Shown here: positions 1-5,931 of the stretch, piece after piece | How the letters are laid out: every line of letters starts with the position of its first letter | Position numbering within the stretch: the stretch's first letter is position 1 | NCBI GenBank assembly: GCA_021798655.1 | Contig: JAJZFE010000384.1 | Span: 1 to 7,140, forward strand | Direction: 5' to 3' | Source of the DNA: Acidobacteriota bacterium | GTDB taxonomy: Bacteria; Acidobacteriota; Terriglobia; Terriglobales; Acidobacteriaceae | Length of the DNA: 7,140 bases | The notes under the pieces: model-generated | Seen by the model: only the letters and a program-made list of their open reading frames with translations | Told to the model about the DNA's origin: nothing | The model's database searches: none | Position numbers and translations under genes: made by a program

Positions 1-680
1 CTGACCTTCATGGCCGCAGAGGGCACACCGGCGAGCAGAGGCGCGTCGAGCGTCAAGGCTCCGTTGGCGATGGCCGTGATGCGCGCCACGTTCAGCGTGA
101 TGCGCCGGACGTAGTCCACATCGGTGAGCGCTGACTTCACGTAGGCGCCGCTGACGCCGCTGCCGAGATAGCCCGTCTGGCCGGTGTAGTCCGCGTCGAC
201 CGCGACCCACTGGCCGATGCTGAAGGCGGATGCTGCTGGAATGCCCAGTTGAAGCACAGTCGCCGTGGAGCCCGTCTCGGTTGCGGTGGCAGGCATGGCG
301 GTTGCGCCGGAGCCCTGCGCGGTTGTGCCCGCAGCAGGCTGCAGCAGATTGAGTTGCTGCGTGCCAGCGGAGAGGGAGAGCTGCAGCTTGCCCCAGCTCT
401 CGAAGTTGAGGCTGACGGTGGACTCGATCTCCGTGCGTGACTGCAGGTAGGTGGTTGCGGGCGAGCCGGTTCGCACGGCGGTGATCTTGGTTCCGCAATG
501 CCGTGTGAACTTAGTCGTCCAGCCGAGGTCGATCCACGGTGCGGGCGGTGTGGCGAATGCAAACGCTCCGGCCTGCGCGGGGTCAAAGAGCGTGGGTTGC
601 TCCGTAGTGCGGTTGACGGGCGCGAAGTATGCGTGGACGCGGCGCACCAGGGGTGGCATGGCTTCTATCGGATTGGTCAC
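1..680 (-). CDS. Probable phage major tail (tube) protein, 3' end beyond window
   Basis: The reading frame stays open to the left edge, so only the first 226 residues are visible and the stop is missing. I chose the GTG at 680 because it overlaps the stop of the preceding gene in a GTGA arrangement and has AGGAGG and AGGTG upstream. The ATG at 659 (residue 8) is the alternative. The visible protein has no signal peptide or membrane segment. It contains beta-rich stretches (about residues 48-110 and 188-226) separated by an Ala/Thr/Gly/Ser-rich low-complexity segment at about residues 114-141. Its place directly after a tail-completion-like gene is where long-tailed phages usually carry the tail-tube gene. 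The function is inferred from this position and overall character; I did not recognise a diagnostic motif. It could instead be another tail structural protein. Confidence 0.6.
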   Translation of the reverse strand, partial: MTNPIEAMPPLVRRVHAYFAPVNRTTEQPTLFDPAQAGAFAFATPPAPWIDLGWTTKFTRHCGTKITAVRTGSPATTYLQSRTEIESTVSLNFESWGKLQLSLSAGTQQLNLLQPAAGTTAQGSGATAMPATATETGSTATVLQLGIPAASAFSIGQWVAVDADYTGQTGYLGSGVSGAYVKSALTDVDYVRRITLNVARITAIANGALTLDAPLLAGVPSAAMKV

Positions 681-1183
681 AGTTCACCTGCCTCCTGATA
701 CCCCATCACAGCGACGGTGACGGTTCGTGCGAGCCGGTCCTGCTTGACCTCGACGGGGCCAAAGGTCGGCTCGGCCCACCAGATGCTCGTCGTCATCGCG
801 GCCGCTGCACCACCGTTCGGCAGTGCGGTGTAGTTGAACTTCGGCGTGTTGTGCGGCCACTGGTTCAGCGCGCCGAGTAACTCGCCGTCCATCGCTGCAA
901 GCAGGCGGCCGCGATCCATGCCACCATTGGCGGGCGTGCCGGGCGTCTCATAGTCGATGGCGCACGTGAGCGTCATCAGCGGCATGGCCCCGTAGGCATC
1001 GGTGAGCGACTGCAGCCAGCGCAGACGGAAGCAGTCCGGCATGTGGAAGCCGGTGGGGAATTCATTTTCTTCAACGAGTACGCCGGGCCGTGAGACGCCG
1101 CGTACGACGATGGTGCGGCCCGGGTTCAGCGCAACGAGCCGGTCACGCAACATCTCATAGAACGTGTCTTTTGCGTTCTGCAC
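677..1183 (-). CDS. Tail-completion / head-tail joining-like protein
   Basis: This is a small soluble protein of 168 residues, counted from a GTG at 1183 that is preceded by GGAGG at five bases. An ATG at 1195 adds four residues but has no good ribosome-binding site, and the GGAGG lies inside that longer version. The N-terminal helix (about 1-20) is followed by beta strands around residues 24-42 and a mixed region with aromatic residues. The gene sits between the connector and neck genes and the putative tail-tube gene, where HK97-like phages encode tail terminator or tail completion proteins that cap the tail and join it to the head. The assignment rests on position, size and general character, and no catalytic residues are expected. 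Its stop codon overlaps the next start by four bases, so the two genes are probably translationally coupled. Confidence 0.5.
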   Translation of the reverse strand: MQNAKDTFYEMLRDRLVALNPGRTIVVRGVSRPGVLVEENEFPTGFHMPDCFRLRWLQSLTDAYGAMPLMTLTCAIDYETPGTPANGGMDRGRLLAAMDGELLGALNQWPHNTPKFNYTALPNGGAAAAMTTSIWWAEPTFGPVEVKQDRLARTVTVAVMGYQEAGEL

Positions 1184-1189
1184 TAGGTC

Positions 1190-1194
1190 CTCCA
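1190..1194 (-). promoter_or_regulatory. GGAGG ribosome-binding site favouring the GTG start at 1183
   Basis: On the minus strand GGAGG stands five bases before GTG 1183. It lies inside the coding region if the ATG at 1195 is used. Nothing similar precedes the ATG, while most other genes in this operon have a purine-rich site 4-7 bases before the start, so the GTG is favoured. Confidence 0.55.
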
Positions 1195-1217
1195 TTCTTG
1201 TGAGCGACAGGTGGGTG

Positions 1218-1619
1218 TCATCGCGCGGGGGGCTGCAGCGTCAACCAGTAGCAGTAGGGTTTATCCATGGCCTCGGCGGTGACGACCTTGGTGATGAGGT
1301 AGAGCAGGCCGTCGATGACGACGCCTGCAGCGGTCTCGAAGAGCACATCGGCGGAGTCGTACGCGAAGCTCTGCACAAGCTCAAGAACCGCCGCGGCAGA
1401 GACCATGAGCCGCGTGTTGTTGTTGGCCTTGTGGAAAGCGACGGAGCCGAGCGGGACATCCTGAAAGAGAGGTGTGGCGAGACCGAGTTGCTCGGAGTCG
1501 TCGCCCGAGGCGGCGAGGCCGGGCATGCGCAGCACGGCGCTGCAGCCGCTCTCTGCGCGCAGTGCGGTGCGCGCAACGCGCATGGATCCGTTCGATTCAC
1601 TCTGTGAGAGATCTGCCAT
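1218..1619 (-). CDS. Unrecognised phage neck protein, 133 aa
   Basis: I do not recognise this family. The start ATG at 1619 follows the stop of the upstream connector gene after only two bases, which implies translational coupling. The best ribosome-binding site, GAGAGG, is rather distant at ten bases and lies within the upstream gene. The first 25 residues are polar and probably flexible. The rest (about 45-128) alternates short hydrophobic strands, with a hydrophobic segment at about residues 97-114 too broken by charged residues to be a clear membrane helix, and an aromatic PYCYW patch near residue 121. Position between the gp6-like connector and the tail-completion-like gene suggests a head-closure or neck role. 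A longer in-frame extension up to 1865 exists, but it would overlap the connector gene deeply and is rejected. Confidence 0.6.
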   Translation of the reverse strand: MADLSQSESNGSMRVARTALRAESGCSAVLRMPGLAASGDDSEQLGLATPLFQDVPLGSVAFHKANNNTRLMVSAAAVLELVQSFAYDSADVLFETAAGVVIDGLLYLITKVVTAEAMDKPYCYWLTLQPPAR

Positions 1620-1621
1620 CG

Positions 1622-2263
1622 TCAGCCCAACCTCTCTGCCACGTAGGGCCGCAGAATTGCCTGTACCTGCGCGTCCAGCAGCGAGTCGCTGAAGTACTGC
1701 GTCTGCAGAGTGTCCATGCGGCTGCTCTTGACGTTGAGGCCGGGCGTTGCCTGCGCGTTCTTGACGATCTGCGCGCACGCAACCTTCAACGCATCCGGCA
1801 CGACGGTCAAGCCGGCCGTGTACGTGACCTCCGCGTGGCCGTAGCGAATGCCCATCATGTTCCACGGAAAGCGAAACTCGCCGGTGGGCAGGCTGATGTC
1901 GAGCGTGGTGACGTCAACCGGCACCCACTGATAGGGCAGAGCGAACGCGGCGATGTACGTGCCCGCCAGCGACCCCGGGCCATAGCCGCCAAAGCCGCCG
2001 AGGCCATCGCCACAGGTGTCGTCGCCGAAGCGCGGCCGCGCATACTGTGCCTGGACGGCGTCCACGCTGATGAGCGGGGTGTAGCTGAGCCGCACGGTCT
2101 GCGCGAGATGCGGCACGCGCATCCGTTCCGTGTAACTGGCCGCAAGCAGTGACGGCCGCTTGCAGTAGGCCTCCATCATCGCTGAAGCCGCCGTCACCCA
2201 CGCATCGGCGGTATCGGCGCTCAGCCCAAACGCCGCGTAGTCTGCGGGCTGTAAGTATCCCAT
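1622..2263 (-). CDS. Phage head-tail connector protein, gp6-like
   Basis: The 213-residue protein starts at ATG 2263 with AGGAGA five bases upstream. Its N-terminal half shows the pattern common in gp6-like DNA-packaging adaptors: a short Tyr-containing start, then an alpha-helical stretch ending in MMEAYCKRP (about residues 29-37), then strands around VRLSYTPLISVDAVQ (57-71). Proteins of this family form a ring below the portal after DNA packaging and bridge to the tail. A glycine-rich loop at about residues 80-101, with ten glycines in 22 positions, separates the halves. A C-terminal helical region with a KVACAQIVKNAQ stretch (160-171) follows. The gene directly follows the major capsid gene, as in HK97-like phages, and its stop lies two bases before the next start. 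The connector role is well supported by pattern and position. Confidence 0.8.
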   Translation of the reverse strand: MGYLQPADYAAFGLSADTADAWVTAASAMMEAYCKRPSLLAASYTERMRVPHLAQTVRLSYTPLISVDAVQAQYARPRFGDDTCGDGLGGFGGYGPGSLAGTYIAAFALPYQWVPVDVTTLDISLPTGEFRFPWNMMGIRYGHAEVTYTAGLTVVPDALKVACAQIVKNAQATPGLNVKSSRMDTLQTQYFSDSLLDAQVQAILRPYVAERLG

Positions 2264-2365
2264 GTGTGTCTCCTGTTGCCGTGCGGCCGGTTCGTTGCAG
2301 GGGTGTGGACGACGCGGCGGAGAGAGGACCTCTTCGCCGCGCCGCGTGAAGAACTACGTCACGAT
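2264..2365 (-). other. Intergenic gap between capsid and connector genes, contains a hairpin
   Basis: This gap of about 100 bases is one of the two largest gaps inside the structural operon. It holds the connector's AGGAGA site at its left end and a GC-rich hairpin (2313-2341). I see no small gene or clear promoter in it. Confidence 0.5.
2313..2341 (-). terminator. GC-rich hairpin after the major capsid gene
   Basis: The arms CGCGGCG (2313-2319) and CGCCGCG (2335-2341) are perfectly complementary over seven bases. An inner four-base stem and a small bulge extend the structure. It lies 24 bases after the capsid stop. No run of U follows on the transcribed strand, so it is not a classical intrinsic terminator. 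It may instead protect the 3' end of the capsid mRNA or cause a partial pause. Confidence 0.4.
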
Positions 2366-3337
2366 CTAGCGATCGACCAGCACCTGGTAGTGTGCGTAGT
2401 TCGCGCCCTTGACGACCGGTGCACCGAACTTGACCACGCCGTACTGGCTGGCCAGCGAGCCGGGCAGGCCGAGCTGGAAGACGCGCGGGTTGGGGTCGCC
2501 GAGCCAGTGGTACTCGATGAGGTCCTCCGTCACGATGTAGGCAGGCAGCACGGCCGAGCCCGAGCCAGGCGTGCCGGTGTAGGGCAGCGTCCACTCGGGG
2601 ATCAGCGGGATGTCGCCGGCCTGCGTGCTCAGCGTCTTCACCGTCAGGCCGCCCTCGATAGGCCGCGTGTTCAGCACCACGTTGAACTCCGCCTTCATCT
2701 CGCGGTCGATGAGATCGAGCAGCACCGGGTTCGCATAGATGGCGGTGGGCCGCACACCGAAGCTGGTGTTGGAGAGCATCTGCGCGATGGTGGACTTGAG
2801 GCCGTCCACGATGGACTGGCTCGTGCCGATGGTGACCGAGTTTCCGCCCGCCGCGATCTGTCCGGCGATGCCAAAGTACTGAGCGGTCGTCGGCGAGCTG
2901 AGGCTGGTGTCGGTGCCGTTCCACAGCGCGATGTCATGCGTGCGAAGCACGCCGTCTACGGTGTCGGTGAGGTCCTTGGCCTGCAGGTAGGCGAACTGGC
3001 TCTGCTGCTTGCCCAGCTCGATGTCGAAGAGGTTGTAGTTGATCTGCGCGACGAGCGCCTTGAGCGGCACGCTGTGCTCGATGCGCGTGGGCTGCACGAG
3101 CGGCGCGACGATGTTGCGCGGATCGACAAAGCCGGCCGACGCTGCGGGTGAGGGAATCGCCGTCTCTTCGAAGAAGCGCGACGGATGGCCAGTGGCCGGC
3201 ACCTGCTTGATGCGCTGGCCCAGCGGGCCGCGGCGGCGAACCAGGTCGAGGATCTCGGTCTGGTACAAGGGCACTTCAATGGCGCCAGGTCCGATGTAAT
3301 CCGCTGCCGCGCTGATCTCAGTAAACTTCGGGTTCAT
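2366..3337 (-). CDS. Phage major capsid protein, HK97-fold type
   Basis: This 323-residue protein is the likely shell subunit. I chose ATG 3337 because AGGAGA precedes it at five bases. An extension to 3394 would start inside the strong hairpin and is rejected. The sequence opens with a short N-terminal arm, followed by an E-loop-like segment rich in Arg and Pro (about 34-75). A long helix with Gln, Asp and Leu (about 95-135) resembles the spine helix. A segment reading RPTAIYANPVLLDLI (186-200), typical of the P and A domains of HK97-fold capsids, comes next. The C-terminus is beta-rich. The protein lacks a long N-terminal delta-type scaffold domain, which fits the separate scaffold-like gene upstream. 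Order after portal, protease and scaffold supports the call strongly. The exact Pfam family cannot be fixed by eye. Confidence 0.85.
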   Translation of the reverse strand: MNPKFTEISAAADYIGPGAIEVPLYQTEILDLVRRRGPLGQRIKQVPATGHPSRFFEETAIPSPAASAGFVDPRNIVAPLVQPTRIEHSVPLKALVAQINYNLFDIELGKQQSQFAYLQAKDLTDTVDGVLRTHDIALWNGTDTSLSSPTTAQYFGIAGQIAAGGNSVTIGTSQSIVDGLKSTIAQMLSNTSFGVRPTAIYANPVLLDLIDREMKAEFNVVLNTRPIEGGLTVKTLSTQAGDIPLIPEWTLPYTGTPGSGSAVLPAYIVTEDLIEYHWLGDPNPRVFQLGLPGSLASQYGVVKFGAPVVKGANYAHYQVLVDR

Positions 3338-3382
3338 TCGTATCTCCTCTTGGGTTGGGAAAACTTGGTGTGTCGTCCACGA

Positions 3383-3418
3383 CGAAAAGAGCACAGCAGG
3401 TACGCTGTGCTCTTTTCG
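3383..3418 (-). terminator. Perfect 15-bp inverted repeat between scaffold and capsid genes
   Basis: The arms CGAAAAGAGCACAGC (3383-3397) and GCTGTGCTCTTTTCG (3404-3418) are perfectly complementary around a six-base loop. The minus-strand transcript ends the stem in CUCUUUUCG, and the other strand reads similarly, so it has the form of a bidirectional intrinsic terminator. It lies 33 bases after the scaffold-like stop and 45 bases before the capsid start. Full termination here would leave the capsid gene without an obvious promoter. A partial terminator or an mRNA-stabilising stem is therefore also likely. Confidence 0.7.
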
Positions 3419-3426
3419 CGTTGCAG

Positions 3427-3441
3427 GCCGCAGGGTGCGGC
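3427..3441 (-). other. Small GC hairpin directly after the scaffold-like gene
   Basis: GCCGCA (3427-3432) and TGCGGC (3436-3441) form a perfect six-base stem with a three-base loop, ten bases after the scaffold-like stop. It stands in tandem with the much stronger hairpin at 3383-3418. It may be part of the same termination or RNA-processing region, or may be chance in GC-rich DNA. Confidence 0.3.
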
Positions 3442-3451
3442 GTGGGCGTGT

Positions 3452-3892
3452 TTACTGCGTCAGCAGGCCGGCACGCATCAGCTCCGACTTCACGGCGATG
3501 CGCTGCTCGATGCTGAGGCTGGCGAGCGCACCATCGACGACGCCCGGCTCCATGGAAGCGAACGTGCCACCGGCCTCCAGCGCCACGCCCTGCTTGGCCA
3601 GCATGGTGGCCATGCCGGCGGGCAGCGTGATGCGGCCGCTCGGTCGCTCGGGCTTGGCGGCAGCAGCGGTCAGTTCGGCGATCCTCTGCTCCGCCTCGGC
3701 GAGCCGACGCTCCAGCTCGGCCTCGCGCACAGTCTCCACGGTGGCGACGATGCGCCCCACCGACTGCTGCGCCTCGGCCGCGAGGGCCACCTGCTGCTCG
3801 GCGATCCGTTCGGCCGCCAGCTCCAGCGCCTCGGCTACTGCCTCCAGGCGCTCCATCGTCTCAGTCAACTCCAGCATGGTTCTCTCCTTCAT
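3452..3892 (-). CDS. Coiled-coil capsid scaffold-like protein
   Basis: The 146-residue product has three parts. A long Glu/Ala/Leu-rich alpha-helical segment (about residues 7-76) has heptad-like hydrophobic spacing. A Pro-containing linker (about 77-86) follows. The compact C-terminal part (about 87-146) ends in a basic helix with IAVKSELMRAGLL. Extended coiled-coil proteins encoded between the prohead protease and major capsid genes are commonly assembly scaffolds, whose C-terminal helix binds the capsid protein and which the protease later degrades. I infer this role from architecture and location and did not recognise a named family. Two starts are equally good, ATG 3892 and ATG 3877, because each has AAGGAG six bases upstream. 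The longer one is given. A hairpin and terminator region follows the stop. Confidence 0.65.
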   Translation of the reverse strand: MKERTMLELTETMERLEAVAEALELAAERIAEQQVALAAEAQQSVGRIVATVETVREAELERRLAEAEQRIAELTAAAAKPERPSGRITLPAGMATMLAKQGVALEAGGTFASMEPGVVDGALASLSIEQRIAVKSELMRAGLLTQ

Positions 3893-3904
3893 CCAACTCT
3901 CCTT
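3884..3904 (-). promoter_or_regulatory. Duplicated ribosome-binding sites giving two possible starts
   Basis: AAGGAG occurs at 3899-3904 and again at 3884-3889. Each is followed by a six-base spacer and an in-frame ATG (3892 and 3877). The two initiation sites are 15 bases apart, so both could be used, giving scaffold-like proteins that differ by five N-terminal residues. Confidence 0.5.
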
Positions 3905-3911
3905 CTCTCGA

Positions 3912-3926
3912 CAGAGCCAAGCTCTG
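3912..3926 (-). other. Small hairpin between protease and scaffold-like genes
   Basis: CAGAGC (3912-3917) and GCTCTG (3921-3926) form a perfect six-base stem with a three-base loop. It lies in the 39-base gap just after the protease stop and seven bases upstream of the first AAGGAG site. It is too short to call a terminator. Confidence 0.25.
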
Positions 3927-3931
3927 CCTGC

Positions 3932-4582
3932 TTAGCCACGCGTTGCAGCGTGGGCGCGCGTGTGACGCCCAACGTGAAACGACGTGGCCTTATAAGCCGC
4001 CTTCTCGCGCAACAGAATCGCCGCGCCGGTGAAGGTGGCCCGCGTCAACTTCCAGACGGAGTCGCGCATGTCCGCTACATGGGCATCGGCCAGTTCGTAG
4101 CTCATGCCCATGGTGGTTGCCTGTTCAGCAGCGAGCCCGTCGACCAGCGGCTCCGCACGCAGAAACTGGCTGCGGCTGAACTCGGGATAGTCGCGCGCGA
4201 ACAGGTAGCCCTGCACCAGCAGCTGCTTGCCCTCCAGGTAGGCGGCCGTGATGATGCCGCACTTCTGCCGCGCATCATGGCCGTCCCAGCCCGCCTTGTA
4301 ATCCACCGCCATACCCAGCAGGCTGGGCAGGGCGGCCTCCGCTGCGGCACGCGTCAACACCACGCGATGGCCGCGCGAGCCACTTGGCGCCTTGTCGCTG
4401 GGCACATCGACCAGCGTCAGGCAGCCCTCAAACGGCAACCGGTTCGGATGCCCCGCCACATCTGGAAACTCCACCGCCATCGCGTGCATATCGCGACCGC
4501 TGCAGCGTCTACGCACTCCAGCACCGATCCGCGGATCATGACGACTCCGCGGAACCGCATACGACCGCACTGCTTCCTTCAC
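3932..4582 (-). CDS. Probable prohead (capsid maturation) protease
   Basis: The 216-residue protein lies between portal and scaffold-like genes, the usual place of the prohead protease, which cleaves scaffold or capsid N-termini during head maturation. The GTG start at 4582 has AGGAGG five bases upstream. Visible hallmarks resemble herpesvirus-type phage proteases. His102 lies in GHDARQKCGII and is followed by a strand-rich stretch (110-129). Ser161 lies in TMGMSYEL, and a C-terminal segment with LTRATFTGAAILLREKAAY (179-197) matches the region where such proteases end their core. His102 and Ser161 are candidate catalytic residues by pattern only. The first 30 residues are basic and match nothing I know. 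The in-frame ATGs at residues 32 and 35 are weaker starts without a good binding site. Divergence from standard families leaves some doubt. Confidence 0.65.
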   Translation of the reverse strand: MKEAVRSYAVPRSRHDPRIGAGVRRRCSGRDMHAMAVEFPDVAGHPNRLPFEGCLTLVDVPSDKAPSGSRGHRVVLTRAAAEAALPSLLGMAVDYKAGWDGHDARQKCGIITAAYLEGKQLLVQGYLFARDYPEFSRSQFLRAEPLVDGLAAEQATTMGMSYELADAHVADMRDSVWKLTRATFTGAAILLREKAAYKATSFHVGRHTRAHAATRG

Positions 4583-4633
4583 GCATGCCTCCTGTTCTTT
4601 TGACTACACCTGGTTGGTAAACTTTCGACGGCG

Positions 4634-5863
4634 TCAGGCCGGCAGCTCCGGCAGGCCGCGCTGGGCGCGCACTTCGGCGACGGTGAGCACGCCGGCCTTG
4701 AGGAGCTCCAGCTGAATCGTCGCCTCGGTCTGTTCGTCGCGGCTCTCCAGCTCGCTCCACATAAAGCGCAGATCGTTCCACCCGAGCCGCTTCACGATCA
4801 CGTCGCGCGTGATGTGTTCAGCCAGCAGCTTGGCCAGCGGCACGACTGCGCTCTGGAACGCTTCGTTCGCGAACTCCTGGGCCGAAGACCGGTTCACGTT
4901 GTGCGTGACCCCGAGCAACATGGCCGGAAGATCGAACGCATTCGCAATCATCGTGAGCAGGAACTCCTGCCACTGCAGCCGCAGATCTGCGTCGGTGCCA
5001 CCACCGAAGCGGAGCACCTCGGGCTTCTGCTCGGAGCTCATCACGGGGACGCGGCCGGTGCCCTCGACCTCGTCCTGCCACCACCGGATCAACCGCTCGT
5101 GCTGCTCCGGGGTGCGATCGTTGAGCCACAGCGCGTATTGCGCGACGCTGTTCGACGCCAGCCGCCCCGCGTAACGATGCGCCTGCAGGAACATCGTGAT
5201 CGATTCAAACGCCACCTCCACCTTACCCAGCCCGAAGACCGAGTGTGTGCGTGGATTCAGCTTCACGTACATCAGCTGGTCATCACGTAGCGGGATGAGC
5301 TTGTCGGCCCCCATGCGCGCTGTGACCTGCGCGTAGCGCGGCGAATCAGCATCGCCGCTCCACATCGAGTTCACCTGCACGGTGGCGCCGTCGACCGGAT
5401 AGAGCCGCACGGGCAACAGCTCATCGCCGGTGGTCTCAATCTCCGTAGCACCGAATCCACCGACCAGCGTGTCTTCGATGACCTGCTCGATCAGAGTACG
5501 AAAGCTGTCTGTACTGTTCGGCGTCTCCAGGGAACGCAGCAGCGCGGCGATGCGCTGTTCGCGGCCGCCGATCAGGTCTTCCGCGCATCCGGGCCGCACC
5601 TCGATGCGCCACTCCATGCAGGCGATCTTGTCCTTGATGCAGTTGATGGCGCGCCGTGCCGCCGGCGTCTCCGCAAAGCGGCGCAGGTTGGCTGCCGTGG
5701 GCTTCGGCATCTGATGCTGCACCCCGGTGCCGCGAAACGGCGCGAAGATCGAGTTCACGCCCAGCGGTGTTGCCAGCGTTCGACGCTCGCCGGCATCGCT
5801 GCCTGCGGCGTCCATGTCGGTTGCCCGTTCCCACATCTGTTTCACTACCGTTCCCAGACCCAT
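4634..5863 (-). CDS. Phage portal protein
   Basis: The portal forms the ring at one capsid vertex through which DNA enters and leaves. From ATG 5863 the protein has 409 residues. This start has GGAGG seven bases upstream, while ATG 5896 has none and lies in the loop of a hairpin. The pattern fits HK97/PF04860-type portals. It shows the helix RFAETPAARRAINCIKDKIA (62-81), a wing region with VEDTL-like and Tyr-Pro-Val-Asp elements (118-148), and KLNPRTHSVFGLGKVEVAFE (191-210). It then has FDLPAMLLGV (290-299), NRSSAQEFANEAFQ (304-317) with a Pro-Leu-Ala helix after it, and a C-terminal helix ending in AEVRAQRGLPELP. It is the first structural gene in the window, and the protease gene follows after 51 bases. 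The large terminase gene expected directly upstream is not there. Confidence 0.93.
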   Translation of the reverse strand: MGLGTVVKQMWERATDMDAAGSDAGERRTLATPLGVNSIFAPFRGTGVQHQMPKPTAANLRRFAETPAARRAINCIKDKIACMEWRIEVRPGCAEDLIGGREQRIAALLRSLETPNSTDSFRTLIEQVIEDTLVGGFGATEIETTGDELLPVRLYPVDGATVQVNSMWSGDADSPRYAQVTARMGADKLIPLRDDQLMYVKLNPRTHSVFGLGKVEVAFESITMFLQAHRYAGRLASNSVAQYALWLNDRTPEQHERLIRWWQDEVEGTGRVPVMSSEQKPEVLRFGGGTDADLRLQWQEFLLTMIANAFDLPAMLLGVTHNVNRSSAQEFANEAFQSAVVPLAKLLAEHITRDVIVKRLGWNDLRFMWSELESRDEQTEATIQLELLKAGVLTVAEVRAQRGLPELPA

Positions 5864-5870
5864 CCCTTCG

Positions 5871-5875
5871 CCTCC
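5871..5875 (-). promoter_or_regulatory. GGAGG ribosome-binding site deciding the portal start
   Basis: GGAGG on the minus strand precedes ATG 5863 by seven bases. The upstream in-frame ATG 5896 has no comparable site, and it would make this sequence coding. The shorter portal is therefore preferred. Confidence 0.65.
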
Positions 5876-5884
5876 AAATGCAAA

Positions 5885-5907
5885 GGGCGCGGCCATTGGC
5901 CACGCCC
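5885..5907 (-). terminator. Hairpin between DUF3037 and portal genes, possible terminator
   Basis: The arms 5885-5895 and 5897-5907 match over eleven bases except for one C-A mismatch on the plus strand. In the minus-strand transcript that pair becomes a G-U wobble, so the stem is complete with a small AAU loop. It is followed by UUUGCAUUU, a weak U-rich tail. It lies 24 bases after the DUF3037 stop and 10 bases before the portal's ribosome-binding site. It may end the HipA/DUF3037 transcript, fully or partly. Confidence 0.45.
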
Positions 5908-5931
5908 TGCAAGCTCTCGTTTTCAGTTGGA

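Noticed and set aside
137..586. Minus-strand open frame of 149 codons near the left edge
   Set aside because: It is a Pro/Arg/Ser-rich shadow of the tail protein, whose own frame (680 to 1) is open without a stop and has normal amino-acid composition.
1620..1865. N-terminal extension of the 133-residue neck gene
   Set aside because: The extension overlaps the connector gene by about 240 bases and is Arg/Gly/His-rich. ATG 1619 directly follows the connector stop.
1914..2924. Minus-strand open frame of 336 codons in another frame across capsid and connector genes
   Set aside because: It overlaps both genes out of frame and is Arg/His/Gly-rich without domain character.
2264..3151. Plus-strand open frame of 295 codons antisense to the capsid gene
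   Set aside because: The composition (Arg, Asp, Val, Gly, His) is that of a reverse-frame shadow, with no recognisable domain, and the capsid gene on the other strand is convincing.
3338..3394. N-terminal extension of the capsid protein to a GTG at 3394
   Set aside because: It would begin inside the 15-bp inverted repeat with no ribosome-binding site, whereas ATG 3337 has AGGAGA at the right distance.
3185..4603. Plus-strand open frame of 472 codons across capsid, scaffold-like and protease genes
   Set aside because: It is antisense to three well-supported genes and has low-complexity Arg/Leu/Gln/His composition typical of a shadow frame in GC-rich DNA. It also crosses the intergenic hairpins.
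5864..5896. Longer portal starting at ATG 5896
   Set aside because: This start lies in the loop of the hairpin at 5885-5907 and has no ribosome-binding site, whereas ATG 5863 has GGAGG at seven bases.
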